Shown: positions 5,440-12,428 of the stretch, piece after piece
Numbering within the stretch: position 1 is the first letter of the stretch
Layout of the letters: every line of letters starts with the position of its first letter
NCBI GenBank assembly: GCA_013372965.1
Contig: JABXIR010000281.1
Span: forward strand, 1 to 13,646
Reading direction: 5' to 3'
From: Gammaproteobacteria bacterium
GTDB taxonomy: Bacteria > Pseudomonadota > Gammaproteobacteria > Pseudomonadales > DSM-25080
Length of the DNA stretch: 13,646 nt
Program-made: the position numbers and the translations under genes
Notes under the pieces: model-generated
What the model saw: the letters and a program-made list of their open reading frames with translations, nothing else
The model's database searches: none
Told to the model about the DNA's origin: nothing

Positions 5440-7884
5440 TTACTCTGAGCTCGCGGATTTACGGCGTGTTCTCAACCATTCATCGAGCAACTGATACAAC
5501 GTTTGTGCATCGACAGGCTTAGAGATGTAATCGTTCATACCAGCGCTAAAACATCGCTCGCGGTCTCCTTTAAGCGCATTCGCCGTCATCGCAATAATGG
5601 GGGTGTTCGATTTTTTCGGATCTTTTAAGTTGCGAATGGTTTGTGTGGCAACGTAACCGTCCATGACGGGCATTTGGCAATCCATGAGAATCGCGTCGTA
5701 GTGATTGGCACGTAACATATCGACCGCCTGCTGGCCATCTTCAGCGCTTTCGACAATGATATTAACGTCTTCGAGTAATAGCTCGGCAACCATTCGGTTC
5801 ACTTCGTTGTCGTCAGTTAATAAAATACGCGCGCCTTGGAAATCGAAGTGCTCGGATTCGGCTTTGGCGTCTGACTTAAGGGATTGTCCATGGACATCGG
5901 CGAGCGTATCCATCAACTCAGATGGCTTGATGGGGCTGTGAATAGCAAAACCCAAACCATCTTGAATCACCGCTTCCTGAAAAATCGGCGTCAAAGGAAT
6001 CACGGGAAGATTAAATTCAGTGGAAAGCAGTGTCTCTTTAAGCTGGTCAGTCAGCGCGTCTAATTCGATAATGACGCAAGTAAAACCCTGGTCTGACAAA
6101 GCGTTTGATTCAAGCAATTGAGTCAAAGTATTGGTATCTCTGGTGATGAGGTAGTCTAAACCCCAGCTTTCCAAGTTAGTGGTGAGTGCTTTCGCGCGGA
6201 CTTCGTTGGTGTCAAAGATCGCTGCCTTTATGTGGGTGAGTGGCCCTTGACGTTTTTCGTGAATCACCGGCGTCTTAGCTTCACTAAGCGGCACGGTAAA
6301 TGAAAAACGACTGCCGAACCCAACTTTACTGCTGACACGGATATCTCCACCCAATAACTCAACGAGTCGCTTTGTCACCGCGAGCCCCAGTCCGGTGCCG
6401 CCAAATCGTCTTGTGGTGGTTTCGTCTTCTTGAGAGAACGCATCAAACACCGAGTCGAGTTTACTATCAGAAATGCCGACGCCTGTATCTTGAACGGCGC
6501 ACTCGATAACGCGTTCTCCAGCAGAGTTTTTACCCTCGGTAATGCTAATGGTCACAACCCCACGAGAACAGAATTTAATGGCGTTGGACAGCAGGTTACG
6601 CAGTATCTGAGTGATTCGGGTTGGATCCGTGTTGATGTCGCGAGGCATCGTGGAATCGTAATTGATGACGATCTGAGTTTTCGCCCGGTTCGCAGCGGGA
6701 GTGAGCTCGTCAACGGTTGACTCGACCAATGCGAGGAGATCGAAATCGATGTGTTCAATATCGATTTTACCCGCCTCGATTTTCGAGAAATCGAGAATGT
6801 CATTAATAATTTTGGCCAGTGTTCCGGAGGTGTTCAGGATGGTGTCGACATACTTTGATTGATCGGCGTTTAACGTTGATTTCTGAAGTACCTGTGCCAT
6901 ACCTGAAATACCGTTCAGAGGGGTACGAAGTTCGTGGCTCATATTGGCGAGAAACGCACTCTTCGCCTCATTAGCCTGATCTGCTCGCTTGCGGTCAATT
7001 TCAAGCTCGCCCATTTGCTGACGAATGACCTGAGTGGCTTCACTGATTCGTTCTTCAAGTTCCTCGTTCAGGCGATGCAACGACACATTCGATTCGCGAA
7101 TTTGGTTGCTTAAACGTTTGAACTGAAACCCGCTCGTCAAGACAAGTAGCGCCGCCAGCGCTCCGAGTAGACTCAGAGCGAAATAAATCGATTGTTTCTG
7201 AGCCTGAAAAATTTGATCAACCTCAGTGAGGGCACTCGAACGCAACGTACTATCGAGTGCCTCCATGATCTCATTCGCGGCAAGGTCGGAACTTCGAACG
7301 TAATTAAATTGTCGGCTCAGTAGCTCGACGGTACTGTTGATTTGATCGTTGCCTACCGAATAGGTCTCTAGCAGGCCTAAGACCGCCTGGGCGTTATCTT
7401 CTGTACGATTCGATAAATAGGCGAGAAGGCTGTTGCGAATAGCGTCGACTTGTTGCTCTAAAAAGGAGTCAGAACGCTCAAGTTGTTCGATTCGATAGGT
7501 CAAGAAGCGTTGAGAGTTACGTGCGTTTGCATTAAGGCTTTTAAAGGACTCAACGCGCTGATTTATTCCGAGTGTCATTGCTTCGATCGCGAGTTCTTGA
7601 GCGGAGTCTAGGTCGGCGTTGCTTAGCAAACCGACTAACTCGTACGACGCGTGATTGAGTTGTGTTTGCTGAAAACTCAGATAGTCGTAGTTCTGTTCAC
7701 GACCGAAGTAAGTATTGAGAGACGCGATGCGAATATTCGCAATACTCGTTTTCATCACGTCAAGCTGTGATTGTGCGTGGCCCAGTTGTCTAAGTTTTAC
7801 AAACTGCCAAGCCAGTAACGCAATGGTAGCAACGAGCATAATCGTTGTTATGTAATTGAGTCGTGATTTAAATCGTGCCTTCAT
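5440..7884 (-). CDS. Hybrid sensor histidine kinase with one pseudo-receiver and one receiver
   Basis: The 814-aa membrane kinase has TM1 (about 11-31), a roughly 200-aa all-helical extracytoplasmic sensor (32-231), TM2 (about 232-253) and a coiled coil (260-305). HisKA follows with the phosphorylatable His317 in NMSHELRTP. HATPase_c shows N434 in the N box, DTGVG (466-470) and GGTGLGLA (495-502). A first receiver-like domain (about 551-657) has FDTN at 557-560, Glu607 where the phospho-Asp should be and Ser650 where the Lys should be, so it is a pseudo-receiver. The terminal receiver (686-803) is intact: D691, D692, D735, T767 and K789. There is no Hpt or DNA-binding output, so a relay partner must lie elsewhere. 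The sensor shape fits a DAHL or similar helical domain, unverified. The start ATG overlaps the upstream peroxidase stop (ATGA), implying coupled translation. Confidence 0.93.
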   Translation of the reverse strand: MKARFKSRLNYITTIMLVATIALLAWQFVKLRQLGHAQSQLDVMKTSIANIRIASLNTYFGREQNYDYLSFQQTQLNHASYELVGLLSNADLDSAQELAIEAMTLGINQRVESFKSLNANARNSQRFLTYRIEQLERSDSFLEQQVDAIRNSLLAYLSNRTEDNAQAVLGLLETYSVGNDQINSTVELLSRQFNYVRSSDLAANEIMEALDSTLRSSALTEVDQIFQAQKQSIYFALSLLGALAALLVLTSGFQFKRLSNQIRESNVSLHRLNEELEERISEATQVIRQQMGELEIDRKRADQANEAKSAFLANMSHELRTPLNGISGMAQVLQKSTLNADQSKYVDTILNTSGTLAKIINDILDFSKIEAGKIDIEHIDFDLLALVESTVDELTPAANRAKTQIVINYDSTMPRDINTDPTRITQILRNLLSNAIKFCSRGVVTISITEGKNSAGERVIECAVQDTGVGISDSKLDSVFDAFSQEDETTTRRFGGTGLGLAVTKRLVELLGGDIRVSSKVGFGSRFSFTVPLSEAKTPVIHEKRQGPLTHIKAAIFDTNEVRAKALTTNLESWGLDYLITRDTNTLTQLLESNALSDQGFTCVIIELDALTDQLKETLLSTEFNLPVIPLTPIFQEAVIQDGLGFAIHSPIKPSELMDTLADVHGQSLKSDAKAESEHFDFQGARILLTDDNEVNRMVAELLLEDVNIIVESAEDGQQAVDMLRANHYDAILMDCQMPVMDGYVATQTIRNLKDPKKSNTPIIAMTANALKGDRERCFSAGMNDYISKPVDAQTLYQLLDEWLRTRRKSASSE

Positions 7885-8945
7885 CGTGCTTCCCCTTGGT
7901 GAGCCTGGTTGGAGGCCGATGCCTGCGTTGATCGGACTTCGAGTGGCGGCGCAGATAATGTCTCTAAAAAGCTGACCAACAAATCGACGTCGGACTGAGG
8001 CAATTCGATACCAAGCTGGTATCGCGCCATAATGGTGACTGCCTCGGGAAGGGTGGGGGCTGAACCATCATGAAAATAGGGCGAGGTATCAGCCACGTTT
8101 CTCAGCGAGGGAACTTTGAAACGATAGCGATCGCTTTCAATGCCGGTGACATTGTATAGACCGAAGTCGGCTTCTGTGACATTTCCTCGATCAGCAAAAT
8201 AGTCTCCCATCACGCCGATCCTTTGAAACATATTACCGCCTACATTGACGCCTTGATGGCAACTAGAACAACCGAGATCATCGAATAGCTCAAACCCCTG
8301 CTTGGCTTGATCTGTAATGGCGTCTTCATCGCCGTTTAAAAATTGGTCGAACGGACTATTCGGCGTGATCAGGGTGCGCTGATAAACGGCCAGAGCTGTC
8401 AGAACGGTCTCTTTCGTTACTCCGGCATCAAACTGTGCATTAAACTGCGTCGCGTACTCAGTATTCGACGACACGTACGCCAGAATGTCAGACCATGTGT
8501 TATTCATTTCTTTAGGGTTCGTCAATGGACCCAGCGCCTGCTCCTCCAGCGAGTCTGCTCGACCATCCCAAAACTGCTTAAAATTGAAGCGGGCATTGAA
8601 CACCGTCGGTGTGTTGACGCTCGAGAGTTGTCCTGTTGCGCCGGGCGATCTTGCCAGTTGGTCGGTTCCGCCGCGATTGAGGTCGTGGCAGCTAGCGCAA
8701 GATGTCGAGCCATTAGAGCTCAGGTTACGATCGAAAAACAGTTGTTCTCCGAGAAGCGCAATATCCTCATCTTGCCCATGTGCCAAGGGCATGGGATAAA
8801 TGGTCTCGGCCGCTCCTAACGAACTGATCGGTCTATTCGGTTGAGGCGGCGGTGACGATCGATCCGAGCGGCTATCATCGCAGCCTAGCAGGACTATCGT
8901 GAAGGCGACTATCGTAATCTGACACAGCGGGTAACGTTTTAACAC
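7881..8945 (-). CDS. Di-heme cytochrome c peroxidase, lipoprotein (CcpA/MauG family)
   Basis: The 354-aa protein reduces H2O2 to water with electrons from a small c-type cytochrome or quinol pool in the periplasm, by family knowledge. Two heme c sites are present: CASCH (83-87) and CSSCH (226-230). The linker QFWDGRADSLEEQA (124-137) and the C-terminal VPSLRN-x(8)-YFHDG motif are classical, and Met306 in TIMARYQLG matches the distal ligand of the high-potential heme, favouring a true peroxidase over MauG. The N-terminus is a lipoprotein signal ending LLGC with Cys22; the Asp at +2 would predict inner-membrane retention. GTG 8945-8943 is chosen because AGGA lies 7 nt upstream; the TTG at 8975 sits in the promoter -10. 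The gene is first in a two-gene unit with the hybrid kinase. Confidence 0.93.
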   Translation of the reverse strand: MLKRYPLCQITIVAFTIVLLGCDDSRSDRSSPPPQPNRPISSLGAAETIYPMPLAHGQDEDIALLGEQLFFDRNLSSNGSTSCASCHDLNRGGTDQLARSPGATGQLSSVNTPTVFNARFNFKQFWDGRADSLEEQALGPLTNPKEMNNTWSDILAYVSSNTEYATQFNAQFDAGVTKETVLTALAVYQRTLITPNSPFDQFLNGDEDAITDQAKQGFELFDDLGCSSCHQGVNVGGNMFQRIGVMGDYFADRGNVTEADFGLYNVTGIESDRYRFKVPSLRNVADTSPYFHDGSAPTLPEAVTIMARYQLGIELPQSDVDLLVSFLETLSAPPLEVRSTQASASNQAHQGEAR

Positions 8946-8974
8946 ACGAAGTTCCTGTTTATGTTTAAAAGGCA

Positions 8975-9001
8975 AGTATAGCCGCTACGGCTTACTTTCA
9001 A
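8975..9001 (-). promoter_or_regulatory. Promoter of the peroxidase-kinase operon with an inverted repeat in the spacer
   Basis: On the minus strand TTGAAA (9001-8996) and TATACT (8980-8975) are separated by 15 nt, which is short for sigma70. An inverted repeat AGCCG-CTA-CGGCT (8980-8992 on the plus strand) fills most of the spacer and touches the -10, as an operator might. The start codon is about 23-25 nt downstream of the expected transcription start. Confidence 0.45.
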
Positions 9002-9084
9002 GCTCGGTCCCAGATGATTAAAAAGACGTTGAATCCGGATCATTTAATACTTACCTTAGCACCTTAATTATTGAAAAAGGAATC

Positions 9085-9546
9085 GTGGTTTTGACGTCAA
9101 GAATTTGGGTTGATGCTGATGCGTGCCCCGTGGTCATTCGTGAGATATTGGTTCGTGCGGCAACGCGGACTCAAACGCCTATGACATTACTCGCAAATCA
9201 TGCGATCCGGGTGCCCAATTCCCCCTACATTAAGTGTATTCAAGTCGCATCGGGGTTTGATGTAGCCGATAACGAAATCGTCCGTCGCTGCGAGAAAGGG
9301 GATCTGGTGATTACGAGTGATATTCCTTTAGCCGATGAGGTCATCACTAAAGGGGCCGAAGCGCTCAGTTCAAGAGGCGAACCCTACACCAAGGACAACA
9401 TCAAACAGCGACTTAATATGCGTGACTTCATGGACACAATGCGAAGTAGTGGCGTTCATTCGGGCGGACCACCGCCTCTAGGTAATCAAGAGAAGCAGCG
9501 TTTTGCGAATGCGCTTGATCGTTGGTTAGCGAAGCGAATTCGTTAG
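9085..9546 (+). CDS. YaiI/YqxD (UPF0178, DUF188) family protein
   Basis: The 153-aa protein begins with the family signature RIWVDADACPVVIRE (residues 6-20), then VASGFDVADNEIV (54-66), LVITSDIPLADEV (74-86) and a basic GGPPP tail region (about residues 127-131) near the C-terminus. The invariant aspartates (D10, D12 region, D59, D62, D79) make a PIN-like, possibly metal-dependent fold likely, but the biochemical role of the family is not established as far as I know. Length matches E. coli YaiI (152 aa). The start is uncertain: AAGGA at 9077-9081 is only 3 nt before GTG 9085 but 9 nt before an in-frame TTG at 9091, which may be the true start and drops two residues. It is divergent from the peroxidase operon. 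Confidence 0.9.
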   Translation: MVLTSRIWVDADACPVVIREILVRAATRTQTPMTLLANHAIRVPNSPYIKCIQVASGFDVADNEIVRRCEKGDLVITSDIPLADEVITKGAEALSSRGEPYTKDNIKQRLNMRDFMDTMRSSGVHSGGPPPLGNQEKQRFANALDRWLAKRIR

Positions 9547-9559
9547 CAACGTGTTTGAT

Positions 9560-9580
9560 AGGCCATTATTGTAATGGCCT
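9560..9580 (+). terminator. Hairpin after the YaiI-family gene
   Basis: AGGCCATTA (9560-9568) and TAATGGCCT (9572-9580) form a perfect 9-bp stem with a 3-nt loop, 13 nt after the stop codon. Only a weak T-rich tail follows, so it is a possible terminator or 3' end stabiliser. Confidence 0.5.
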
Positions 9581-9626
9581 TCTGTGAGGCTCGGTATTTA
9601 CGGAAACTTTCTCGATATTCGATATA

Positions 9627-9655
9627 TTGACTTATCTGGGAAATGTTTTTATCGT
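9627..9655 (+). promoter_or_regulatory. Sigma70-type promoter of the second csp gene
   Basis: TTGACT (9627-9632), a 17-nt spacer and TATCGT (9650-9655) mirror the first csp promoter (TTGACA, 17 nt, TATTGT). Transcription would begin near 9662, leaving a leader of about 142 nt. Confidence 0.55.
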
Positions 9656-9661
9656 GCAAAT

Positions 9662-9803
9662 AGCTAGGATTTGAGCCTCTCGTTTAATCTTTCATTTCGT
9701 TGCTTCTTGTTAGTACATCGTCCTGTTGTTTGAAAGACAGTCTTAAGTTCCGCTAAAAGGCTCTCTATGAGCATGTGTTTCAATATTAAGTCAGGAAAGT
9801 ATT
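9662..9803 (+). promoter_or_regulatory. Long 5' leader of the second csp gene
   Basis: The leader carries TTCGTT (9696-9701) and CGTCCTGT (9719-9726), the latter 85 nt from the ATG against 88 nt in the first copy. A 14-codon frame (9767-9811) with AAAAGG 6 nt before its ATG overlaps the csp start out of frame. The leader is a candidate cspA-like thermoregulated element. Confidence 0.45.
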
Positions 9804-10016
9804 ATGTCTAACAAAGTGACCGGTACCGTAAAGTGGTTCAACGAATCTAAAGGTTTTGGATTTATCGAACAAGAGTCTGGGCCAGACGTATTTGCGCACT
9901 TCAGTGCAATTGAAGGTTCAGGTTTCAAGACCCTTATCGAAGGTCAGAAAGTCGAGTTTGTTGTTGGCGAAGGCAAGAAAGGCCCGCAGGCAGAAAACAT
10001 CGTCGTGGTGAGCTAA
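9804..10016 (+). CDS. CspA-family cold-shock protein (second copy)
   Basis: This 70-aa single cold-shock domain is 56/69 identical to the copy at 3685, with the same RNP1 KGFGFI (16-21) and RNP2 VFAHF (29-33). The differences cluster in the C-terminal third: residues 51-58 change from QFTISAGQ to EFVVGEGK, and the last three residues differ plus an added Ser. The expected role is RNA chaperoning in the cytoplasm. AGGA at 9794-9797 provides a better ribosome site than in the first copy, and the ATG context (TATTATGTCTAAC) is shared between copies. It stands alone with its own promoter, leader and terminator. The two copies probably arose by duplication and differ in regulation or ligand, which is inference. 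Confidence 0.95.
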   Translation: MSNKVTGTVKWFNESKGFGFIEQESGPDVFAHFSAIEGSGFKTLIEGQKVEFVVGEGKKGPQAENIVVVS

Positions 10017-10034
10017 ACCAAATTTAGCCAGTCG

Positions 10035-10065
10035 AAAAGCAAGCGAGTATCGCTTGCTTTTTTTT
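10035..10065 (+). terminator. Rho-independent terminator of the second csp gene
   Basis: AAAAGCAAGCGA (10035-10046) pairs with TCGCTTGCTTTT (10050-10061) over a 3-nt loop and runs into a T-tract ending at 10065, 18 nt after the stop codon. Confidence 0.92.
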
Positions 10066-10206
10066 CGTCTATCGCTTGCTGACCAACGACTTACGGTAGA
10101 TGTGACCTGGGCGTAGGTTTGAATCATCAAACTTCGAACAGAATGAAATTGAAAGACGAAAGCTAACGTGCAACGATAGAAAAATAACAATAAAAAATAG
10201 GAGGCT

Positions 10207-10629
10207 ATGTTGAAAAACTTAAATCACGTGAGCGGCCAGTGTTTATGTGGAGCCATCCAATACCAAGTGTCCGGCGAGGTCAATGCGTTTCATCAGTGTC
10301 ATTGTAGTCGTTGTCGCCTCTCAACCGGCACAGCGTTTGCGGCGAATATTTTTACCAAACCCGGCAATATTCGATGGCTGAGTGGTGAGTTTAGTATCGT
10401 CAGATACGAACTCGCGTCTGCGAAGTACTTTATTAAAGCTTTCTGCTCACATTGTGGGTCTCCGGTACCCGTTGTGACAAGGAATGGGAAATCCCTGATG
10501 ATACCAGCGGGTAGCCTCTCTAGTACCATCGATATCTCTCCAGACGATAATATTTTTTGGAATGATCGCGCATCTTGGTTCGATGCGGGTCGAGAAGTTG
10601 ATTGCTTCGCTGAATATCCTAACGAGTGA
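10207..10629 (+). CDS. GFA/CENP-V domain protein (glutathione-dependent formaldehyde-activating enzyme-like)
   Basis: The 140-aa protein shows the zinc-binding pattern of the GFA fold: C-x-C at 12 and 14 (GQCLCGAIQY), C-x-C-x2-C at 31, 33 and 36 (HQCHCSRC), and C-x2-C at 80 and 83 (FCSHCGSPVP). Relatives include Gfa of Paracoccus, reported to add glutathione to formaldehyde, but most bacterial members have unknown substrates, so only the fold is secure. The start is odd: AGGAGG at 10199-10204 is just 2 nt from ATG 10207 and 5 nt from an in-frame TTG at 10210. The four-helix membrane protein follows after 28 nt, likely in the same transcript. Confidence 0.88.
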   Translation: MLKNLNHVSGQCLCGAIQYQVSGEVNAFHQCHCSRCRLSTGTAFAANIFTKPGNIRWLSGEFSIVRYELASAKYFIKAFCSHCGSPVPVVTRNGKSLMIPAGSLSSTIDISPDDNIFWNDRASWFDAGREVDCFAEYPNE

Positions 10630-10657
10630 GTTGCAGAATGATCCTAAGGAGATTGTC

Positions 10658-11083
10658 ATGACGGTTGCTGTACCGAAGTGGTTTAAGCCAGTTGCAATAC
10701 TGGCGTTAATTTGGAATTTAATCGGGTTATTGGCTTGGGTGATCGACTTTACCGTGACGCCTGAACTAATCGCGCAAATGAGCGAGGCACAGCAAGCGAT
10801 CTACCAAGCACGTCCGGGTTGGCTTTGGATGGCGACTGGCGTTGCAGTTGTTGCTGGAACCTTAGGCTGTGCGGGCCTAATTATGAAGCGTACTTGGTCG
10901 ATGTTCATGCTAATTCTATCGATGCTGGGTTTGATCGTACAGGACTTTGCAATTATTGCGGTGATTCATCCTGTTGCTCCGGTGGGAGTCGATGTCATGG
11001 GAATGCAATCCGTCGTTTTTGTGATTGGCGTCGCATTGATATACCTGGCTCGTAAAATGAATCGTGAAGGTTGGGCGAACTAA
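10658..11083 (+). CDS. Four-helix inner-membrane protein of unknown function
   Basis: The 141-aa protein has four hydrophobic helices at about residues 10-30, 54-76, 79-103 and 113-132. The first loop carries the TPELIAQMSEAQQAIYQARP segment (residues 34-53), a pattern I have seen in gammaproteobacterial proteins that databases often call hypothetical or sugar transporter without evidence. I assign no function. ATG 10658 is chosen because AAGGAG (10646-10651) lies 6 nt upstream; the frame is open further 5' but that part overlaps the GFA gene and has no such support. It shares direction with the GFA-like gene and probably the transcript. Confidence 0.75.
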   Translation: MTVAVPKWFKPVAILALIWNLIGLLAWVIDFTVTPELIAQMSEAQQAIYQARPGWLWMATGVAVVAGTLGCAGLIMKRTWSMFMLILSMLGLIVQDFAIIAVIHPVAPVGVDVMGMQSVVFVIGVALIYLARKMNREGWAN

Positions 11084-11252
11084 AACTACACTGACAGCTA
11101 CTTTGCTAACGTGGATATCTGCATGATAAACGGGTTTTGTAGTTGTCGTTCACTCAATTCTTGTAGCGCCGACGGGTTTAACCTGAACAACGCGACTCGA
11201 ATAATACGCGTCGCTTTTCCATTCAAATCGCACCGTGGGTTTTGTTTTGGTG

Positions 11253-11280
11253 CTCCGACCTTTTGCAAATTGGTTCGGAG
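11253..11280 (+). promoter_or_regulatory. Hairpin in the leader of the AraC-type regulator
   Basis: CTCCGA (11253-11258) pairs with TCGGAG (11275-11280); CC and GG inside it can add two pairs with a one-base bulge. It lies 24 nt before the regulator start and could be an autoregulatory operator or an RNA hairpin limiting translation. The rest of the 221-nt spacer from 11084 shows no convincing promoter or ORF. Confidence 0.3.
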
Positions 11281-11304
11281 AGAAACTCAGGCGAGTAATT
11301 CTCG

Positions 11305-12420
11305 ATGACACCGACATTGTCTCTAAGCTTGGCCGTCGTAGGCTTAGTTCAATTGATCCTAGCGGCCGGTTTGTGCTGGCGGAAAAGACCCCCCGGTTTT
11401 ATTGCGTTGCTGCGATTGTTGTGTGTACTTCTCGCAGCATTGGGAGAGGTTGCGCTGCGGTCATCGGGGGAGTGGTCCAGTTACACTCATCTGTATCTTG
11501 TATGTTTTTCTGGCTGCTTTTTGCTGGGTCCGATGATGCTGTTCTACGTTCGCTCCGTCATCGGCGTAAAGTCTACTTTTGCGTCAAGTGCTTTGCATAT
11601 CGCCCCGAGCATCGTCGTCTTTGCGACCGCCATGTGGCTTGGTGGCGTTGGTTATGAAAGTTTGGCTCAGACGATCAATACCCACAGTGCCGGACTTGAT
11701 CTTACCGTATTGCACTGGTTAACGAAGCTGTCCTTAGCGCTGTACATTGTGTTTCTGACTCGAGACATCCAAGTGTTTAACACGGCACTGCAGTTTGAGT
11801 ACGGAAATGTAAATCGATTGAGCATGCGATGGCTACTCAATATCGCGTCGCTCTATCTCGTGGTGATTGTATTCGTACAGAGCCTTGCCTTTGGAACGAG
11901 CGGAGGTAAGGTCGATGTCAACGTGACCTTATTCGCTGCTGTCGAGTTAGTTACAACGAATCTTTTCATCTTGCTCACGGTACTGTTTGGTTTATTTCAG
12001 CTTCAACTGCCTCACTCGATTCACTATGACCCTCGAGACAAGGTGCAGCGGGCTCGCGGTCCAACTGCATTCGATCATGAGCAACTTCAGTATGTTAGTG
12101 GTGCGTTAAACGCGCAGGTCACTCAGGGCGTATTCTACTCTCGTACGGTGTGTTTAACGGACGTAGCCAAGCGCGCCTCGATCGAACCGGCTTTGCTCCT
12201 CGATTACTTGTTAAGTGTTCGGAGGCAAACGTTTCATCAATTCGTTCAGCAAATTCGTGTAGAGTACGCGAAATCGTTGCTTATTGAGACGGATAGTTCA
12301 ATTCGAGACATTGCCATGGCGTGTGGTTTTGATAATAGTAACCGTTTCAAGTTGGCGTTTCTTTCAATTGTTAGAACGCGTCCACAGCTTTACCGTAAAA
12401 AGAATCGATTATGTCGTTAG
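11305..12420 (+). CDS. Membrane-anchored AraC-type transcriptional regulator
   Basis: The 371-aa protein joins about seven transmembrane helices (approximate residues 5-24, 32-50, 61-82, 96-116, 134-152, 174-196 and 206-233) to a C-terminal AraC/XylS DNA-binding domain (about 280-368). The second helix-turn-helix, SIRDIAMACGFDNSNRFKLAF (332-352), is a close match to the family pattern; the first (284-303) is more divergent. The membrane half presumably senses a signal in or across the inner membrane while the DNA-binding half acts from the membrane. ATG 11305 gives a hydrophobic N-terminus with no long extra leader, but it has no strong Shine-Dalgarno. A GNAT gene follows after 8 nt, suggesting cotranscription. 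Ligand and targets are unknown. Confidence 0.88.
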   Translation: MTPTLSLSLAVVGLVQLILAAGLCWRKRPPGFIALLRLLCVLLAALGEVALRSSGEWSSYTHLYLVCFSGCFLLGPMMLFYVRSVIGVKSTFASSALHIAPSIVVFATAMWLGGVGYESLAQTINTHSAGLDLTVLHWLTKLSLALYIVFLTRDIQVFNTALQFEYGNVNRLSMRWLLNIASLYLVVIVFVQSLAFGTSGGKVDVNVTLFAAVELVTTNLFILLTVLFGLFQLQLPHSIHYDPRDKVQRARGPTAFDHEQLQYVSGALNAQVTQGVFYSRTVCLTDVAKRASIEPALLLDYLLSVRRQTFHQFVQQIRVEYAKSLLIETDSSIRDIAMACGFDNSNRFKLAFLSIVRTRPQLYRKKNRLCR

Positions 12421-12428
12421 GCGAGTGA

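Noticed and set aside
6430..6720. A 96-codon plus-strand open frame opposite the histidine kinase
   Set aside because: It lies wholly antisense to the HisKA/HATPase region, has no ribosome site and no recognisable family; the minus-strand kinase explains the stretch.
8343..8819. A 158-codon plus-strand open frame inside the peroxidase gene
   Set aside because: It is the antisense shadow of the peroxidase, rich in Arg, Cys and Ser as expected for a shadow, while the opposite strand has both heme motifs.
11084..11144. Inverted repeat AACTACA/TGTAGTT after the four-helix protein gene
   Set aside because: Only 7 bp with a loop near 47 nt and no T-tract; such matches are expected by chance.
11111..11657. 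Two plus-strand frames (11111-11308 and 11235-11657) upstream of and over the AraC-type gene
   Set aside because: Cys/Arg/Ser-rich composition, no ribosome sites, and the second overlaps the well-supported membrane domain of the regulator in another frame.
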